From assembly GCF_016185115.1 (NCBI RefSeq), contig NZ_JACPOF010000004.1, positions 179,979 through 243,978 on the forward strand: a stretch of 64,000 nt of DNA, given 5' to 3'. The position numbers and the translations under genes are program-made. The DNA is from Polaromonas sp. (GTDB lineage Bacteria > Pseudomonadota > Gammaproteobacteria > Burkholderiales > Burkholderiaceae_C). Below, one piece after another: positions 1-7,361 of the stretch; position 1 is the stretch's first letter; every line of letters starts with the position of its first letter. A model generated the notes under the pieces. The model had not been told where the DNA came from and made no database searches. It was given only the letters and a program-made list of their open reading frames with translations.

Positions 1-41
1 TCCAAGCATTCACTCAAGAGGGAGTTCCCTTGCGCTAGGCA

Positions 42-371
42 TCAGCAACCTTTGTAGTTCTTCCGGCCACTCGGGGTGATCGTGTAGGTTCCCCCACGCG
101 GCCCCGTGTAGCAAGTTGGCTGACCCGGCTGTTTTTGAGGCACCTTGCCTGGGACCGTTTGCATGCCTTGAGAGGCCGCTAAGTTGTTATTTCGATGGCA
201 GTGGTAGTCGCCAGTCTTGCGGTTTGTGTGGCAACCACTGGCGTCCAGCCCGCCACCGTGAGCGAGGACCTCCAGGGGCAGACCGAAAACCACTAAACAT
301 AGGGACAAACCACTCTGTGAAAGTATCTTTACCACTCTGCGAAGCAGCGTCTTAGCAGGAGACCTGACCAT
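42..371 (-). CDS. YHYH-domain secreted small protein
   Basis: This 109-residue protein has an N-terminal hydrophobic segment (about residues 20-36) that looks like a signal peptide. A short Cys/His-rich motif follows, GCHTNRKTGDYHCHR, typical of the YHYH family. The C-terminal end has a CYTGPRGGTYTITPSGRKNY stretch seen in many phage and bacterial small proteins. The Cys and His residues suggest metal binding or a disulphide, but no activity is known. Its start overlaps the end of the upstream gene by 20 nt and lacks a clear ribosome-binding site, so it is probably translationally coupled to it. The function is unknown. Confidence 0.6.
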   Translation of the reverse strand: MVRSPAKTLLRRVVKILSQSGLSLCLVVFGLPLEVLAHGGGLDASGCHTNRKTGDYHCHRNNNLAASQGMQTVPGKVPQKQPGQPTCYTGPRGGTYTITPSGRKNYKGC

Positions 372-639
372 AAGCGCAGCGGCGTTGCTGTGGCTGTGGG
401 GAAGGTTGATACGCTGGCTGGGGCAGGGGGCGGTAGGGGTCTACAGTGCCCTGCTGGCCCGTGTAGGGGTTCATGTTGCCCTTCGCGCTGTAGTTGTTTG
501 TGCGGTCGGTGTCAGGGGCGCTGCGGACGTAGGGCTGAACGTATGTTCCATCCTTCCGCACATGTCCCTGAACTCCTACTTGTGCAAACGCTGCACCCGC
601 AATACACATGCTCAAGATTCCGAAGGCTATTGTTTTCAT
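352..639 (-). CDS. Small periplasmic protein, unknown function
   Basis: This 95-residue protein has a clear signal peptide ending in AGAAFAQ. The mature part carries the motif series HVRKDGTYVQPYVRS, NNYSAKGNMNPYTGQ and GTVDPYRP, which recurs in many small secreted proteins of proteobacteria and their phages. A strong ribosome-binding site (GGAGAC) lies just before the ATG. It heads a two-gene unit with the overlapping YHYH gene downstream. No enzymatic residues are evident. The family is recognised from its motif pattern, not from a known role. Confidence 0.7.
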   Translation of the reverse strand: MKTIAFGILSMCIAGAAFAQVGVQGHVRKDGTYVQPYVRSAPDTDRTNNYSAKGNMNPYTGQQGTVDPYRPLPQPAYQPSPQPQQRRCAYGQVSC

Positions 640-795
640 TTTGTCTCCTCATATCCCGCCCAAAATGGGGCACCTTCAGTTTGCGCCGCATTGCCCGCTT
701 ACGGAGAGTATTAACCCTCGAACGCTACTGTCGAAGTAGTAGCCTTTTGGTTAAAAGTTATGTCACAGTCTCAGATATAAATCTTGGAGATAAGC

Positions 796-1269
796 ATGAG
801 AGGAAGATGGCGGAACATAGTTATTTTTTTAGCCCTTGGCGTAATTTCCATAGCTGGACATGCGCAAAAGCTCAATGGAGTGCGCTCTGTGGGTATTTTG
901 GTAGAGGAGGTAGACCAGGACGCTGCAAGCTGTGGCATTTCAAAAGACGGTATCGATGCCGCGATCAGGATCCCAATATCCAATTCAAGACTTGTCATTT
1001 CCAATAGTCCACCTGGAGTTCCATACGTATATGCCCAGGTGACTGTTTTGAAATTGGGAAACGGTGGATGTGTAGGAAGCATTCATCTCGAATTAAACCG
1101 CTTTGTTTGGCTTGCGCCTGGGGCGCGACAACTTGAGAGCCAGATTGCAGCTGTTTGGGGCAGAAGCAGTGTCGTCGCGGGATTACCTACCAACTTCCCG
1201 AGAATTGCTGGCAATATGATTGAGGACATGACAAAGCTTCTTATTGCAGCGTGGCTGAAAGATAACTAG
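796..1269 (+). CDS. Hypothetical secreted protein
   Basis: This 157-residue protein has a signal peptide (hydrophobic residues about 7-21, ending GHAQ). The ATG at 796 is preferred over an in-frame TTG at 784 because GGAGA lies 7 nt upstream of it. The mature part has two cysteines, in SCGISKDG and GGCVGS, that could form a disulphide, and a predicted mixed alpha/beta fold. It resembles small uncharacterised proteins found in many proteobacteria. It diverges from the two-gene secreted unit on the other strand. No function can be assigned. Confidence 0.6.
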   Translation: MRGRWRNIVIFLALGVISIAGHAQKLNGVRSVGILVEEVDQDAASCGISKDGIDAAIRIPISNSRLVISNSPPGVPYVYAQVTVLKLGNGGCVGSIHLELNRFVWLAPGARQLESQIAAVWGRSSVVAGLPTNFPRIAGNMIEDMTKLLIAAWLKDN

Positions 1270-1393
1270 AGCGAAGTAAGGCGTGCCGAGATCAAATATT
1301 TTGGTGAAAATCTCGGAGAGCCCCCTCGACTCAGACTGGCGGGAAGTTCCCCCCTCTGGCACCCCTCACGTCCTCCCTCAGGCCCTCTCCAGG

Positions 1394-1609
1394 TCAACCT
1401 TCAAGACACGCAGGCCACTCCATCACAAGGGCACACGCAGGACACCTCGCGGTCTCGCTTGGGTCTATCGTGCATGTCGCTTGATGCCTGTCCTTAGCAG
1501 GCGCAGCCTTGAAGGCCTCGTAGCTGATGACCTCAAGGCCTACCGTGTGGCACCGGGGGCACTGAACAGCCTTCAGGGCCTCCGCAGGGTTGAATGATTC
1601 TGTGAACAT
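1394..1609 (-). CDS. Small zinc-ribbon-like protein
   Basis: This 71-residue protein has two CxxC knuckles, CPRC near residue 18 and CPAC near residue 57, spaced as in zinc ribbons. An AAGGG lies just upstream of the ATG. There is no signal peptide or membrane segment. Small zinc-ribbon proteins of this size are common in phages and often bind DNA or RNA polymerase, but that role is only inferred. No gene lies close on the same strand. Confidence 0.5.
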   Translation of the reverse strand: MFTESFNPAEALKAVQCPRCHTVGLEVISYEAFKAAPAKDRHQATCTIDPSETARCPACALVMEWPACLEG

Positions 1610-1953
1610 GTGACCCTTATAACCACCTCGGACACCTTTGGGGATGCTCTGGAGTCAACTGAATGCATAGGTGTTTACCCTTCAGGGCATCGTGCGGCAT
1701 TTGTTGGTAACTCTTTGCGGCCCTGAGACCTTCTCGCTGGCGGCTCTTCCGTGTGCGTGCAGGCCTTCAGTGGCGCTGCTTGCGAGGTGGCTGGTTGCAT
1801 CGTTCCGATGGCATCCATACGGTCCCGTGAGGGCCTCGCTATCGAGCTTTTCTCACTTCAATAACCATTCCAACTTTCCCATTTTTATTTGCTTGGAAGC
1901 TGTGCATGATCCGCTTCACTGCCAACCCGGCAGGCAACAAAACGGAGTTAACC
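1610..1953. other. Intergenic stretch with no recognised gene
   Basis: A 120-codon open frame on the plus strand (1671-2030) crosses this stretch but has no ribosome-binding site, has Cys/Arg-rich composition and overlaps the better-supported gene at 1954. The last 100 bases before 1954 are AT-richer (TTTTTATTTGC near 1885) and may hold a promoter. I see no RNA gene or repeat. Confidence 0.4.
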
Positions 1954-2178
1954 ATGCTGCTTTCTACCTCTACCTTCCGCCTCGAACTCAATACCCCAGT
2001 GAACTTTCTGCTTCAGACCAAGGGGCTTGATGTGAACGTGGAGCGCACCTCCGGGCAACCCTTCTGGATGTTCAGCAAGGAACGCGATGCGGGCACCGTA
2101 AGGCTCTGGGGGTTCGGAGTTAACGTCACGCTGTGCCGCAAACAAGCAGATGAATCGTGGGGTCCATCACCCTTGTGA
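1954..2178 (+). CDS. Small phage-type hypothetical protein
   Basis: This 74-residue protein starts at an ATG with GGAG 7 nt upstream; that start is chosen over an in-frame ATG at 1906 which has no such site. The sequence is soluble and lacks cysteine clusters apart from one C-terminal Cys. No family was recognised. A hairpin (2191-2213) follows the stop codon closely. Confidence 0.45.
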   Translation: MLLSTSTFRLELNTPVNFLLQTKGLDVNVERTSGQPFWMFSKERDAGTVRLWGFGVNVTLCRKQADESWGPSPL

Positions 2179-2190
2179 CAACTAGGCATT

Positions 2191-2213
2191 GGCTCCCTCA
2201 GCAGAAGGGGGCC
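2191..2213 (+). terminator. Hairpin after the 74-aa gene
   Basis: GGCTCCCT pairs with AGGGGGCC across a 7-nt loop (8 bp, one G-T pair). No T-run follows, so it may act as a terminator for another polymerase, an RNA-processing hairpin, or nothing. Confidence 0.3.
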
Positions 2214-2288
2214 ACTGTCAATCTACATGCATTGCAAAGCCACTAGAAGACTGTAGGCTGCGTCCCTTTAATCCTAAGGGGAGCGTGA

Positions 2289-2636
2289 ATGAATTACCAA
2301 GACCGTGAGCGGCTGCGCCGCCTCATTGGCATCCTCGACCAGATCAAGGCATTCAATCCGGACATGCAGTTGCAGCACGCGATTGCCTTCCTACACATCG
2401 CGGTTCAGCCCGGAATCAACATCACGGAGCTTGCACAGGCCCAGCAAACCATCTTGCAGTCCGCCTCACGCCACGCCCATGCACTCGCGGGTGCCGGAAA
2501 GGCTCAGAGGGGCGGGCTGGTGGCGGTCGGCTTTGGGATCAATGGCCGCACCAAGGCTCTGCTACTTACCGATGAGGGACGCCGCCTGTCCAACGCGGTA
2601 GCGGCTGCGCTGGTCAATACGGGTCCACTCGCCTAG
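2289..2636 (+). CDS. Winged-helix (MarR-like) DNA-binding protein
   Basis: This 115-residue protein has the plan of a small winged helix. Residues about 26-60 give helices with PGINITELAQAQ as a likely second/recognition region, followed by a wing-like GGLVAVGFGINGRTKALLLTDEG and a last helix. The TDEG-R-L segment after the wing is typical of MarR-type regulators. The ribbon of A/G bases before the ATG (AAGGGGAG) is a strong ribosome-binding site. It is a candidate regulator of the element. Its target is unknown. Confidence 0.55.
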   Translation: MNYQDRERLRRLIGILDQIKAFNPDMQLQHAIAFLHIAVQPGINITELAQAQQTILQSASRHAHALAGAGKAQRGGLVAVGFGINGRTKALLLTDEGRRLSNAVAAALVNTGPLA

Positions 2637-2647
2637 CGCTAGCTGGC

Positions 2648-3025
2648 CTACACGGGCGGAAAGTGTTCTTCGCCAATGGTGTTGCGATTTCCGGCTCTGC
2701 TTAAATCTCCAGCTGCGTTCGCAGCAGCAACCACCGCTGAATGCTTGGCTGTCCAGATTTGTTTAGGGTCATAGTAGAAAACACCTTCGACCCATTTCGG
2801 ATGTCCTCTGCGTCCTTGAGTAGACACTGCGATTCGACCGAACCCAGGGTTGCTGTAGAGCGGTAACCAATTACCAATTTCATCGTCCGCTTCGTAGCAA
2901 AGGAAGAAATGGTCTCCCTTTACTCGAAAAGACTTTTGGCAGGTGTACTGGCCTCCAGCAGACTCCAATACATCGGGCCGCAATAACAACACCAACTCCA
3001 TCCCAATATCATCTTCTTGAACCAT
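2648..3025 (-). CDS. Hypothetical protein
   Basis: This 125-residue soluble protein has a strong ribosome-binding site (AGAGGAAAAA) before its ATG. No membrane segment, signal peptide or recognised motif was found. It converges with the winged-helix gene and diverges from the resolvase gene, so it is a single-gene unit. No function is assigned. Confidence 0.5.
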   Translation of the reverse strand: MVQEDDIGMELVLLLRPDVLESAGGQYTCQKSFRVKGDHFFLCYEADDEIGNWLPLYSNPGFGRIAVSTQGRRGHPKWVEGVFYYDPKQIWTAKHSAVVAAANAAGDLSRAGNRNTIGEEHFPPV

Positions 3026-3078
3026 TTTTTCCTCTTTTTGGGAAAGTATGCATCAACGTGGGCTGTACGAATTCGACC

Positions 3079-3163
3079 GGATACGGACACCCTTCGCAGG
3101 CATGTCCATAAAATAGCTTGACGCGGTTACGGACAGGCTCTAATATTCGGACATCGTTTACGT
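3079..3163. repeat. Repeated CGGACA motifs upstream of the resolvase, possible res subsites
   Basis: Three direct copies of a TACGGACA/TTCGGACA motif lie at about 3082, 3128 and 3147, and an inverted copy (CATGTCCATA, reading TATGGACATG) at 3101. Serine resolvases usually bind inverted or direct pairs of about 12-bp subsites next to their own gene. That role here is inferred from position and repetition only. Confidence 0.35.
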
Positions 3164-3180
3164 ACATCAGGAGCTTCATC

Positions 3181-3765
3181 ATGTCCCGAGTCTTCGCATA
3201 TTGCCGCGTCTCCACCTCAGACCAGACCACTGAGAACCAAGTACAGGAGATTGCCGCCGCAGGCTTCTCAGTGACCCCTCAGCGCACCATCACGGAAACC
3301 GTCTCAGGCTCCGTAGAGGCCAACTTCAGGGCCGGATTCGGCAAGCTCCTCAACAAGCTAGAGGCGGGGGATGTTCTTGTGGTCACCAAGCTGGACCGCT
3401 TGGGGCGCAATGCGATGGACGTGAGGGCGACCGTGGAGGGCCTCACAGGGATGGGTGTCCGGGTGCATTGTCTTGCCCTGGGAGGCGTGGACCTCACCAG
3501 CCCAGCCGGGAAGATGACCATGGGCGTGATTGCAGCGGTTGCGGAGTTTGAGCGGGACCTCCTCATTGAGCGGACTCAGGCAGGCCTCGCTAGGGCCAAG
3601 TCCGAGGGCAAGACCTTAGGCCGTCCCAACAGTCTTACGGAGGCCCAGACGGAGACCGTGAAGGTGCGCCTGGAGGCCGGGGATGCGGTGGCGGCTATCG
3701 CCCGTGACTTGCAAACAAGCAGACAGACCGTGATGCGTGTCCGGGACGCTCTGGCAGAAGCGTGA
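3181..3765 (+). CDS. Serine recombinase of the resolvase/invertase family
   Basis: This 194-residue protein begins [12 protein letters not shown], with the catalytic serine at residue 11 (RVST). [10 protein letters not shown] follows at about residues 72-81, then the long E-helix segment ending [21 protein letters not shown], and LGRPN leading into a C-terminal helix-turn-helix ([16 protein letters not shown]). Length and order match small resolvases/invertases that act on a res or inversion site through a 5'-phosphoserine intermediate. An ATG at 3118 in the same frame is rejected because the fold begins at 3181. A set of CGGACA repeats lies just upstream. Confidence 0.9.
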   Translation: MSRVFAYCRVSTSDQTTENQVQEIAAAGFSVTPQRTITETVSGSVEANFRAGFGKLLNKLEAGDVLVVTKLDRLGRNAMDVRATVEGLTGMGVRVHCLALGGVDLTSPAGKMTMGVIAAVAEFERDLLIERTQAGLARAKSEGKTLGRPNSLTEAQTETVKVRLEAGDAVAAIARDLQTSRQTVMRVRDALAEA

Positions 3766-3767
3766 GT

Positions 3768-4220
3768 TCACTCTGTGGGCGGCTTCCAGACACGGGCGTC
3801 ATTGATTCTTTTATATCGCTCGCGCTCTTCCGCGTCGAAACTCTCATTGAACTCCTCTACCGCTACAGCTTCGGGGTCTTCGTGATGTCGCATATCCCAA
3901 AGTTCCATTCCGCGCTGAAGCTGTCCGTCCGTATCGCACTCACCGCAAACTAGCCAGTTCCACTTTTCAGCATAGGCTTGAGCCCACTGGGCGTAAGCTG
4001 GGGTCTGCGCTATGTAGCTAGCAGTGGCGGCTTTCTCTTGGATAGCTTGTTCGCTTAGCCAAGTCTCGACTGCCTTCTCACCACCTAGCCATCTGAGGCG
4101 CTCCTCCTTCCACAGCTTGTAAACCGTTGCGTCGATCATGGCGGGATTATTTCCGGACCACTCCTTCACCAAGCGAAAGCCAGCAGCGGTATGCCAATCT
4201 GTAGGCGGTTTGTCGCTCAT
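3768..4220 (-). CDS. Hypothetical protein downstream of the SRAP gene
   Basis: This 150-residue protein is rich in Trp, Glu and Tyr and has no membrane segment. A CGEC pair near residue 92 could bind metal, but only one such pair is present. Its ATG overlaps the stop of the SRAP gene by 4 nt (ATGA), so the two are very probably co-translated and share the SOS-type promoter region at 4930-4973. The family was not recognised; a DNA-damage role is suggested by context only. Confidence 0.55.
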   Translation of the reverse strand: MSDKPPTDWHTAAGFRLVKEWSGNNPAMIDATVYKLWKEERLRWLGGEKAVETWLSEQAIQEKAATASYIAQTPAYAQWAQAYAEKWNWLVCGECDTDGQLQRGMELWDMRHHEDPEAVAVEEFNESFDAEERERYKRINDARVWKPPTE

Positions 4221-4927
4221 ATCAATTCAACCTGTTTTTGAGCTTTAGGAGGCTTGGGGGGCACCGGAGTCGCCACCAAGTTCTCTGCTGGGTACTGCCG
4301 TATGAAGTCCATGCTGAGTTCAGCGGGCGCATCGAGCCAAGACTCATACCGGCTCTCCGGCAGGATGACCACGATTCGCTTCTCATCCTCGGGCCGGTGA
4401 AAGTTCTTCAAGAGGGCGTGGTCGGTAGCATTCATCGTGAGCATGGTGAAGCTCAGGAGCGGCGGCTTTCCTGGCTCAGTCCAAACATCCCATAACCCCG
4501 CGATACCCATAGGCTGGCCGTCCGCCCTGGTGAACCGGGTTGACACCGCCCTCTGGGTTCTCCAATCGGGCTCATAAAAAGCATCCACAGGGATGATGCA
4601 GTGCTGGCCGCGTTGCCATGCAGGCCCGAAGGTGAAGTTCTTGTCTATGCCTTCGGTGCGGGCGTTGAAGGTGGACCGGGCCATCGCCTTTTTGATGTCA
4701 TCGGGGGTTGGCTTGAGTCGCCACGGGACCAGACCCCAGCGTCCGGCCAAGGCTTCTCTCTCGGGCACGGCCTCATCATGCGGATCAGTCTCGGGGGGCT
4801 TGCGTATGAAGTAGCCGGTGTAGCGCGGCCACATGTCTAGCTTGCCTTGCTCAGGGTCGGGCGCGGTGACGTGGAAGTACTTTATGTAGTTCTCCCATTG
4901 TCTGAGGGCTTCGTAGTGGCTGCACAT
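4217..4927 (-). CDS. SOS response-associated peptidase (SRAP/YedK/HMCES family)
   Basis: SRAP proteins form a thiazolidine link through Cys2 to abasic sites in single-stranded DNA and shield them from cleavage. This 236-residue protein begins Met-Cys, giving Cys2 after Met removal, which fixes the start at 4927 although the frame stays open further upstream. Conserved blocks follow: WGLVPWRLK, ARSTFNARTEG (Asn), CIIPVDAFYEPD and the C-terminal RIVVILPE region. The gene diverges from umuD over a shared LexA-like box, as expected for an SOS gene, and overlaps the next gene by 4 nt. Carriage on a phage-like element suggests protection of damaged phage or host DNA. Confidence 0.92.
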   Translation of the reverse strand: MCSHYEALRQWENYIKYFHVTAPDPEQGKLDMWPRYTGYFIRKPPETDPHDEAVPEREALAGRWGLVPWRLKPTPDDIKKAMARSTFNARTEGIDKNFTFGPAWQRGQHCIIPVDAFYEPDWRTQRAVSTRFTRADGQPMGIAGLWDVWTEPGKPPLLSFTMLTMNATDHALLKNFHRPEDEKRIVVILPESRYESWLDAPAELSMDFIRQYPAENLVATPVPPKPPKAQKQVELI

Positions 4928-4929
4928 TC

Positions 4930-4973
4930 TTGAAACTTTACGCCGGTTCAATATACTGTATGTATGAACAGTA
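4930..4973 (+). promoter_or_regulatory. LexA-type SOS box with sigma70 promoter for umuDC
   Basis: TTGAAA (4930-4935) and TATACT (4952-4957) are 16 bp apart. The palindrome TACTGTATGTATGAACAGTA (4954-4973) has the LexA core CTG-N10-CAG and covers the -10 element. The expected transcription start, 6-8 nt past the -10, falls at 4963-4965, on the umuD ATG itself (4964). The same box lies 27 bp from the divergent SRAP start and probably controls it too. No clear -35 was found for that strand. Confidence 0.85.
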
Positions 4974-5401
4974 TAAATCCACCCGGTGCCACGGCCTTCG
5001 CGCCTGGCCCACGCCTTCCCCTCCCGTGGGTGCAGGGCACAGTACCGGCTGGGTTTCCTTCGCCTGCGGCTGACTTCGCTGTAAAGCGCCATGACCTCAA
5101 CGAACTCCTCATCACGCACCCTGCGGCCACCTTCATGTGGCAGGCAAGGGGCCTCTCGATGATTGAACTGGGCATCGCGGATGGGGACGTGCTGGTGGTC
5201 AACCGTGCCCTGAATCCCAAGCACGGAGACGTGGTAGTGGCGGAGGTCAACGGGGACTTCACTGTGAAGCAACTCTTCAAGCGGAACGGCATGGTGCAAC
5301 TGCGCTCTGGCAATCCCACCTTCCCGCCCATGCTCTTCGGTGACGGACAGACGATGACCATATGCGGCGTGGTCACGGCCACCATCAAACGCTTCAGGTG
5401 A
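4964..5401 (+). CDS. umuD: UmuD-like translesion polymerase subunit (S24 peptidase)
   Basis: UmuD cleaves itself with RecA/ssDNA help and then joins UmuC to form polymerase V. This 145-residue protein has an Ala29-Gly30 site followed by FPSPAAD, the usual cleavage context. The catalytic dyad is Ser65 (RGLSM) and Lys102 (FTVKQL), 37 residues apart as in E. coli (60 and 97). The ATG sits inside the LexA box and at the predicted transcription start, with no ribosome-binding site; the only internal alternative, a GTG at codon 23, would remove most of the N-terminal arm. It is followed 4 nt later by umuC. Confidence 0.93.
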   Translation: MNSINPPGATAFAPGPRLPLPWVQGTVPAGFPSPAADFAVKRHDLNELLITHPAATFMWQARGLSMIELGIADGDVLVVNRALNPKHGDVVVAEVNGDFTVKQLFKRNGMVQLRSGNPTFPPMLFGDGQTMTICGVVTATIKRFR

Positions 5402-5405
5402 CCCC

Positions 5406-6701
5406 GTGTATGCCCTTGTGGATGGCAACAACTTCTATGTGAGTTGTGAGCGCAACTTCAGACCCTCGCTGAAGACCCGCCCGGTGGTCGTGCTGTCCAA
5501 CAATGACGGCTGTGCCATCTCGCGTAGCAACGAAGCGAAGGCCATAGGTATCCGCATGGGTGCCCCGTGGTTTGAGTGCAGGCAACTTGCTGAGGAACAT
5601 GGTGCGGTAGCACTCTCCGCCAACTTCACCCTCTACGGCGATATGAGCAACCGCATGATGGGCATTGCAGCGGGCATGGGGCCTGGTCAGGAGATTTACA
5701 GCATTGATGAGAGCTTCATAGACTTGGTGGGTGTGCGGGGTGACCTGGTGAAGCGGGGTCAGGACGTGCGAGAGCGCATTCTCCAATGGATCGGCATTCC
5801 CACGGGCATTGGCATTGGACCAACGAAGACCCTTGCGAAGCTGGCTAACCACGTAGCAAAGAGCGCCGACAGGAAGCCGGGAAGCTACCCCAAGGAGTTC
5901 GCACGCGTGTGCAACTTGGCTGCGCTCCCTGCAGCTGACCTTGATTCGGTCCTTGAGGCGACCAATGTGGATGAGGTGTGGGGCATCGGGCGGCGCATTG
6001 CAAAGCAGATGAACGATGAAGGCGTGATGAACGTGCGCCAGCTGGTGCAGATAGACCCGGCAACGATCCGCAGGCGATGGAGTGTGGTCCTGGAGCGCAC
6101 CGTCCGGGAACTGCAAGGCCAGCAGTGCATCAGCTTGGAGCATGAGCCTCCGCCCAAGCAGGAGATAGCGTACACCCGTAGCTTCGGTCAGCCGGTGCGG
6201 TCATTGTTTGAACTGACACAGGCGGTCACCGAGTTCGCAAGCGGTGCAGCGGCCAAACTTAGGCTCCAGAATGGCAAAGCCGGACAGATCAATGTCTTCA
6301 TCCACACCAGCCCCTTCCGTGAGGGACCGCAGTACAGCCGCAACGCCACCGTGCCACTGCGAAGGCCCACCTCAGACACGCTCCTCCTGGTAAGAGCCGC
6401 GATCACCGCACTGCAAGCGATTTACAAGCCTGGCTTCAACTTCATCAAGGCGGGGGTGATGCTGCTGGACCTTCAAGACGGCAGTGTGGAACAACATGAG
6501 CTTGCCTTGGAGGATGAGCCGGAGACCCGCAGCGCCCTCATGGGCACCTTGGATAGGCTGAATGACCGCTTCGGGCGGGGTACGGTCCTAATGGCAAGCG
6601 CAGGCCTTGAGGGGAAGGAGCGAAGCTGGGCCATGCGGCAGAACCTGCTTACACCGCAGTACACAACACGGTGGGACGAGTTGCCTGTGGCGCGGGCATG
6701 A
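5406..6701 (+). CDS. umuC: UmuC-like Y-family DNA polymerase
   Basis: This is the catalytic subunit of an error-prone polymerase V. The 431-residue protein starts at GTG with YALVDGNNFYVSCER (first catalytic Asp). VVVLSNNDGCAISRS and YSIDESFIDL (catalytic Asp-Glu) follow in the palm, then GIGIGPTKTLAKLAN and the little-finger domain. The C-terminal DUF4113 part ends YTTRWDELPVARA. Length matches E. coli UmuC (422). The GTG start and the 4-nt gap from umuD indicate coupled translation under the SOS box. It is followed directly by the repeat array; its stop codon overlaps the first bases of that region. Confidence 0.95.
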   Translation: MYALVDGNNFYVSCERNFRPSLKTRPVVVLSNNDGCAISRSNEAKAIGIRMGAPWFECRQLAEEHGAVALSANFTLYGDMSNRMMGIAAGMGPGQEIYSIDESFIDLVGVRGDLVKRGQDVRERILQWIGIPTGIGIGPTKTLAKLANHVAKSADRKPGSYPKEFARVCNLAALPAADLDSVLEATNVDEVWGIGRRIAKQMNDEGVMNVRQLVQIDPATIRRRWSVVLERTVRELQGQQCISLEHEPPPKQEIAYTRSFGQPVRSLFELTQAVTEFASGAAAKLRLQNGKAGQINVFIHTSPFREGPQYSRNATVPLRRPTSDTLLLVRAAITALQAIYKPGFNFIKAGVMLLDLQDGSVEQHELALEDEPETRSALMGTLDRLNDRFGRGTVLMASAGLEGKERSWAMRQNLLTPQYTTRWDELPVARA

Positions 6702-6702
6702 A

Positions 6703-6990
6703 TAAAACCCCCCTATTAGGGGAGACAGAGGGGGAGTCGCTCAGACGCTGGCATAAAACCTGCCCATTAGGAGGAAAGCTTTTCCTGGAATAAAAGGCCC
6801 CCATTAGGAGACCAGGCACTAAACCCCCGCATTAGGAAAGAGCCTGACGTTCAAATTCTTCCTCAGGAATATAGGTCCGACATTAGGACAACCCACTCTA
6901 GCCGCTAGTGGCTACTAAACACCCCCAATAGGAGAGCCTGAGAGCTTTCCAGCGCCGCTTTCACTAATGGTGCACATCAGGAGAACCCCC
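6703..6990 (+). repeat. Array of seven 22-23 bp direct repeats, phage-promoter-like or iteron-like
   Basis: Seven units share the layout (C/T)TAAA(A), then seven mostly C-rich bases, then ATTAGG, then a purine-rich tail such as AGAGA. The ATTAGG-type blocks start at 6715, 6766, 6803, 6831, 6882, 6927 (AATAGG) and 6976 (ATCAGG), so spacing is irregular (28-51 bp). Short hairpins lie between several units, for example AGGAAA/TTTCCT at about 6773-6787 and TAGCC/GGCTA at about 6899-6914. The units resemble promoters of T7-type single-subunit RNA polymerases in length and order: an A-rich/C-rich 5' half and a GGGAGA-like start. Iterons of a replication origin are the main alternative. No gene lies in 6702-7085. 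Confidence 0.75.
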
Positions 6991-7085
6991 CGGGTGATCT
7001 CCACCTTCCCAAGGCCTCCACGGCCATCTTTCACAGGCTGCACCCACCCCGCAGCCCTTCATCCCTTTTCAAGAACTGAGTTTGC

Positions 7086-7361
7086 ATGACACAGCTACAG
7101 CACAAACACGCCCGCGCCGTCCGCGTCTTCTCCCTGCCACTTCACGCCTTCGGGCACCTCAAGGCTTTCGCACGGCTTTATCAGGAACAGGTCACCCTCA
7201 AGGGCGATGGCCGCACGGTAACCAACAGCGAGGCCCTCTGCAACATCCTGCAGGACCACGCGAACATGAGCCTGGTCGCCACCATGAATGGCCTCACGAT
7301 CCCAGAGCTTTGCAGCGCATTGCTCCACCGTGACCTGATCCTGACCAAGCCCGCAGCATGA
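7086..7361 (+). CDS. Small protein upstream of and coupled to the gp15-like gene
   Basis: This 91-residue protein lies after the repeat array. Its stop overlaps the next start by 4 nt (ATGA at 7358-7361). It is basic at the N-terminus and mainly helical by composition. The VRVFSLPLHAFGHLKAF segment could be a beta strand plus helix as in ribbon-helix-helix DNA-binding proteins, but this is a guess. No ribosome-binding site is obvious. I do not recognise the family. Confidence 0.55.
   Translation: MTQLQHKHARAVRVFSLPLHAFGHLKAFARLYQEQVTLKGDGRTVTNSEALCNILQDHANMSLVATMNGLTIPELCSALLHRDLILTKPAA

Noticed and set aside
1671..2030. 119-codon plus-strand ORF
   Set aside because: No ribosome-binding site, unusual Cys/Arg/Leu composition, and overlap with the gene starting at 1954, which has a good site.
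3009..3230. 73-codon minus-strand ORF over the resolvase start
   Set aside because: It is antisense to the resolvase and its upstream region, overlaps the start of the better-supported minus-strand gene, and has no recognisable features.
4928..5431. N-terminal extension of the SRAP frame to 5431
   Set aside because: Cys must be residue 2 for the SRAP reaction; the upstream part is the antisense of umuD.
6703..6990. CRISPR array
   Set aside because: Repeats are degenerate, spacing varies from 28 to 51 bp start to start, so spacers would be 5-29 bp, and no cas genes are present.
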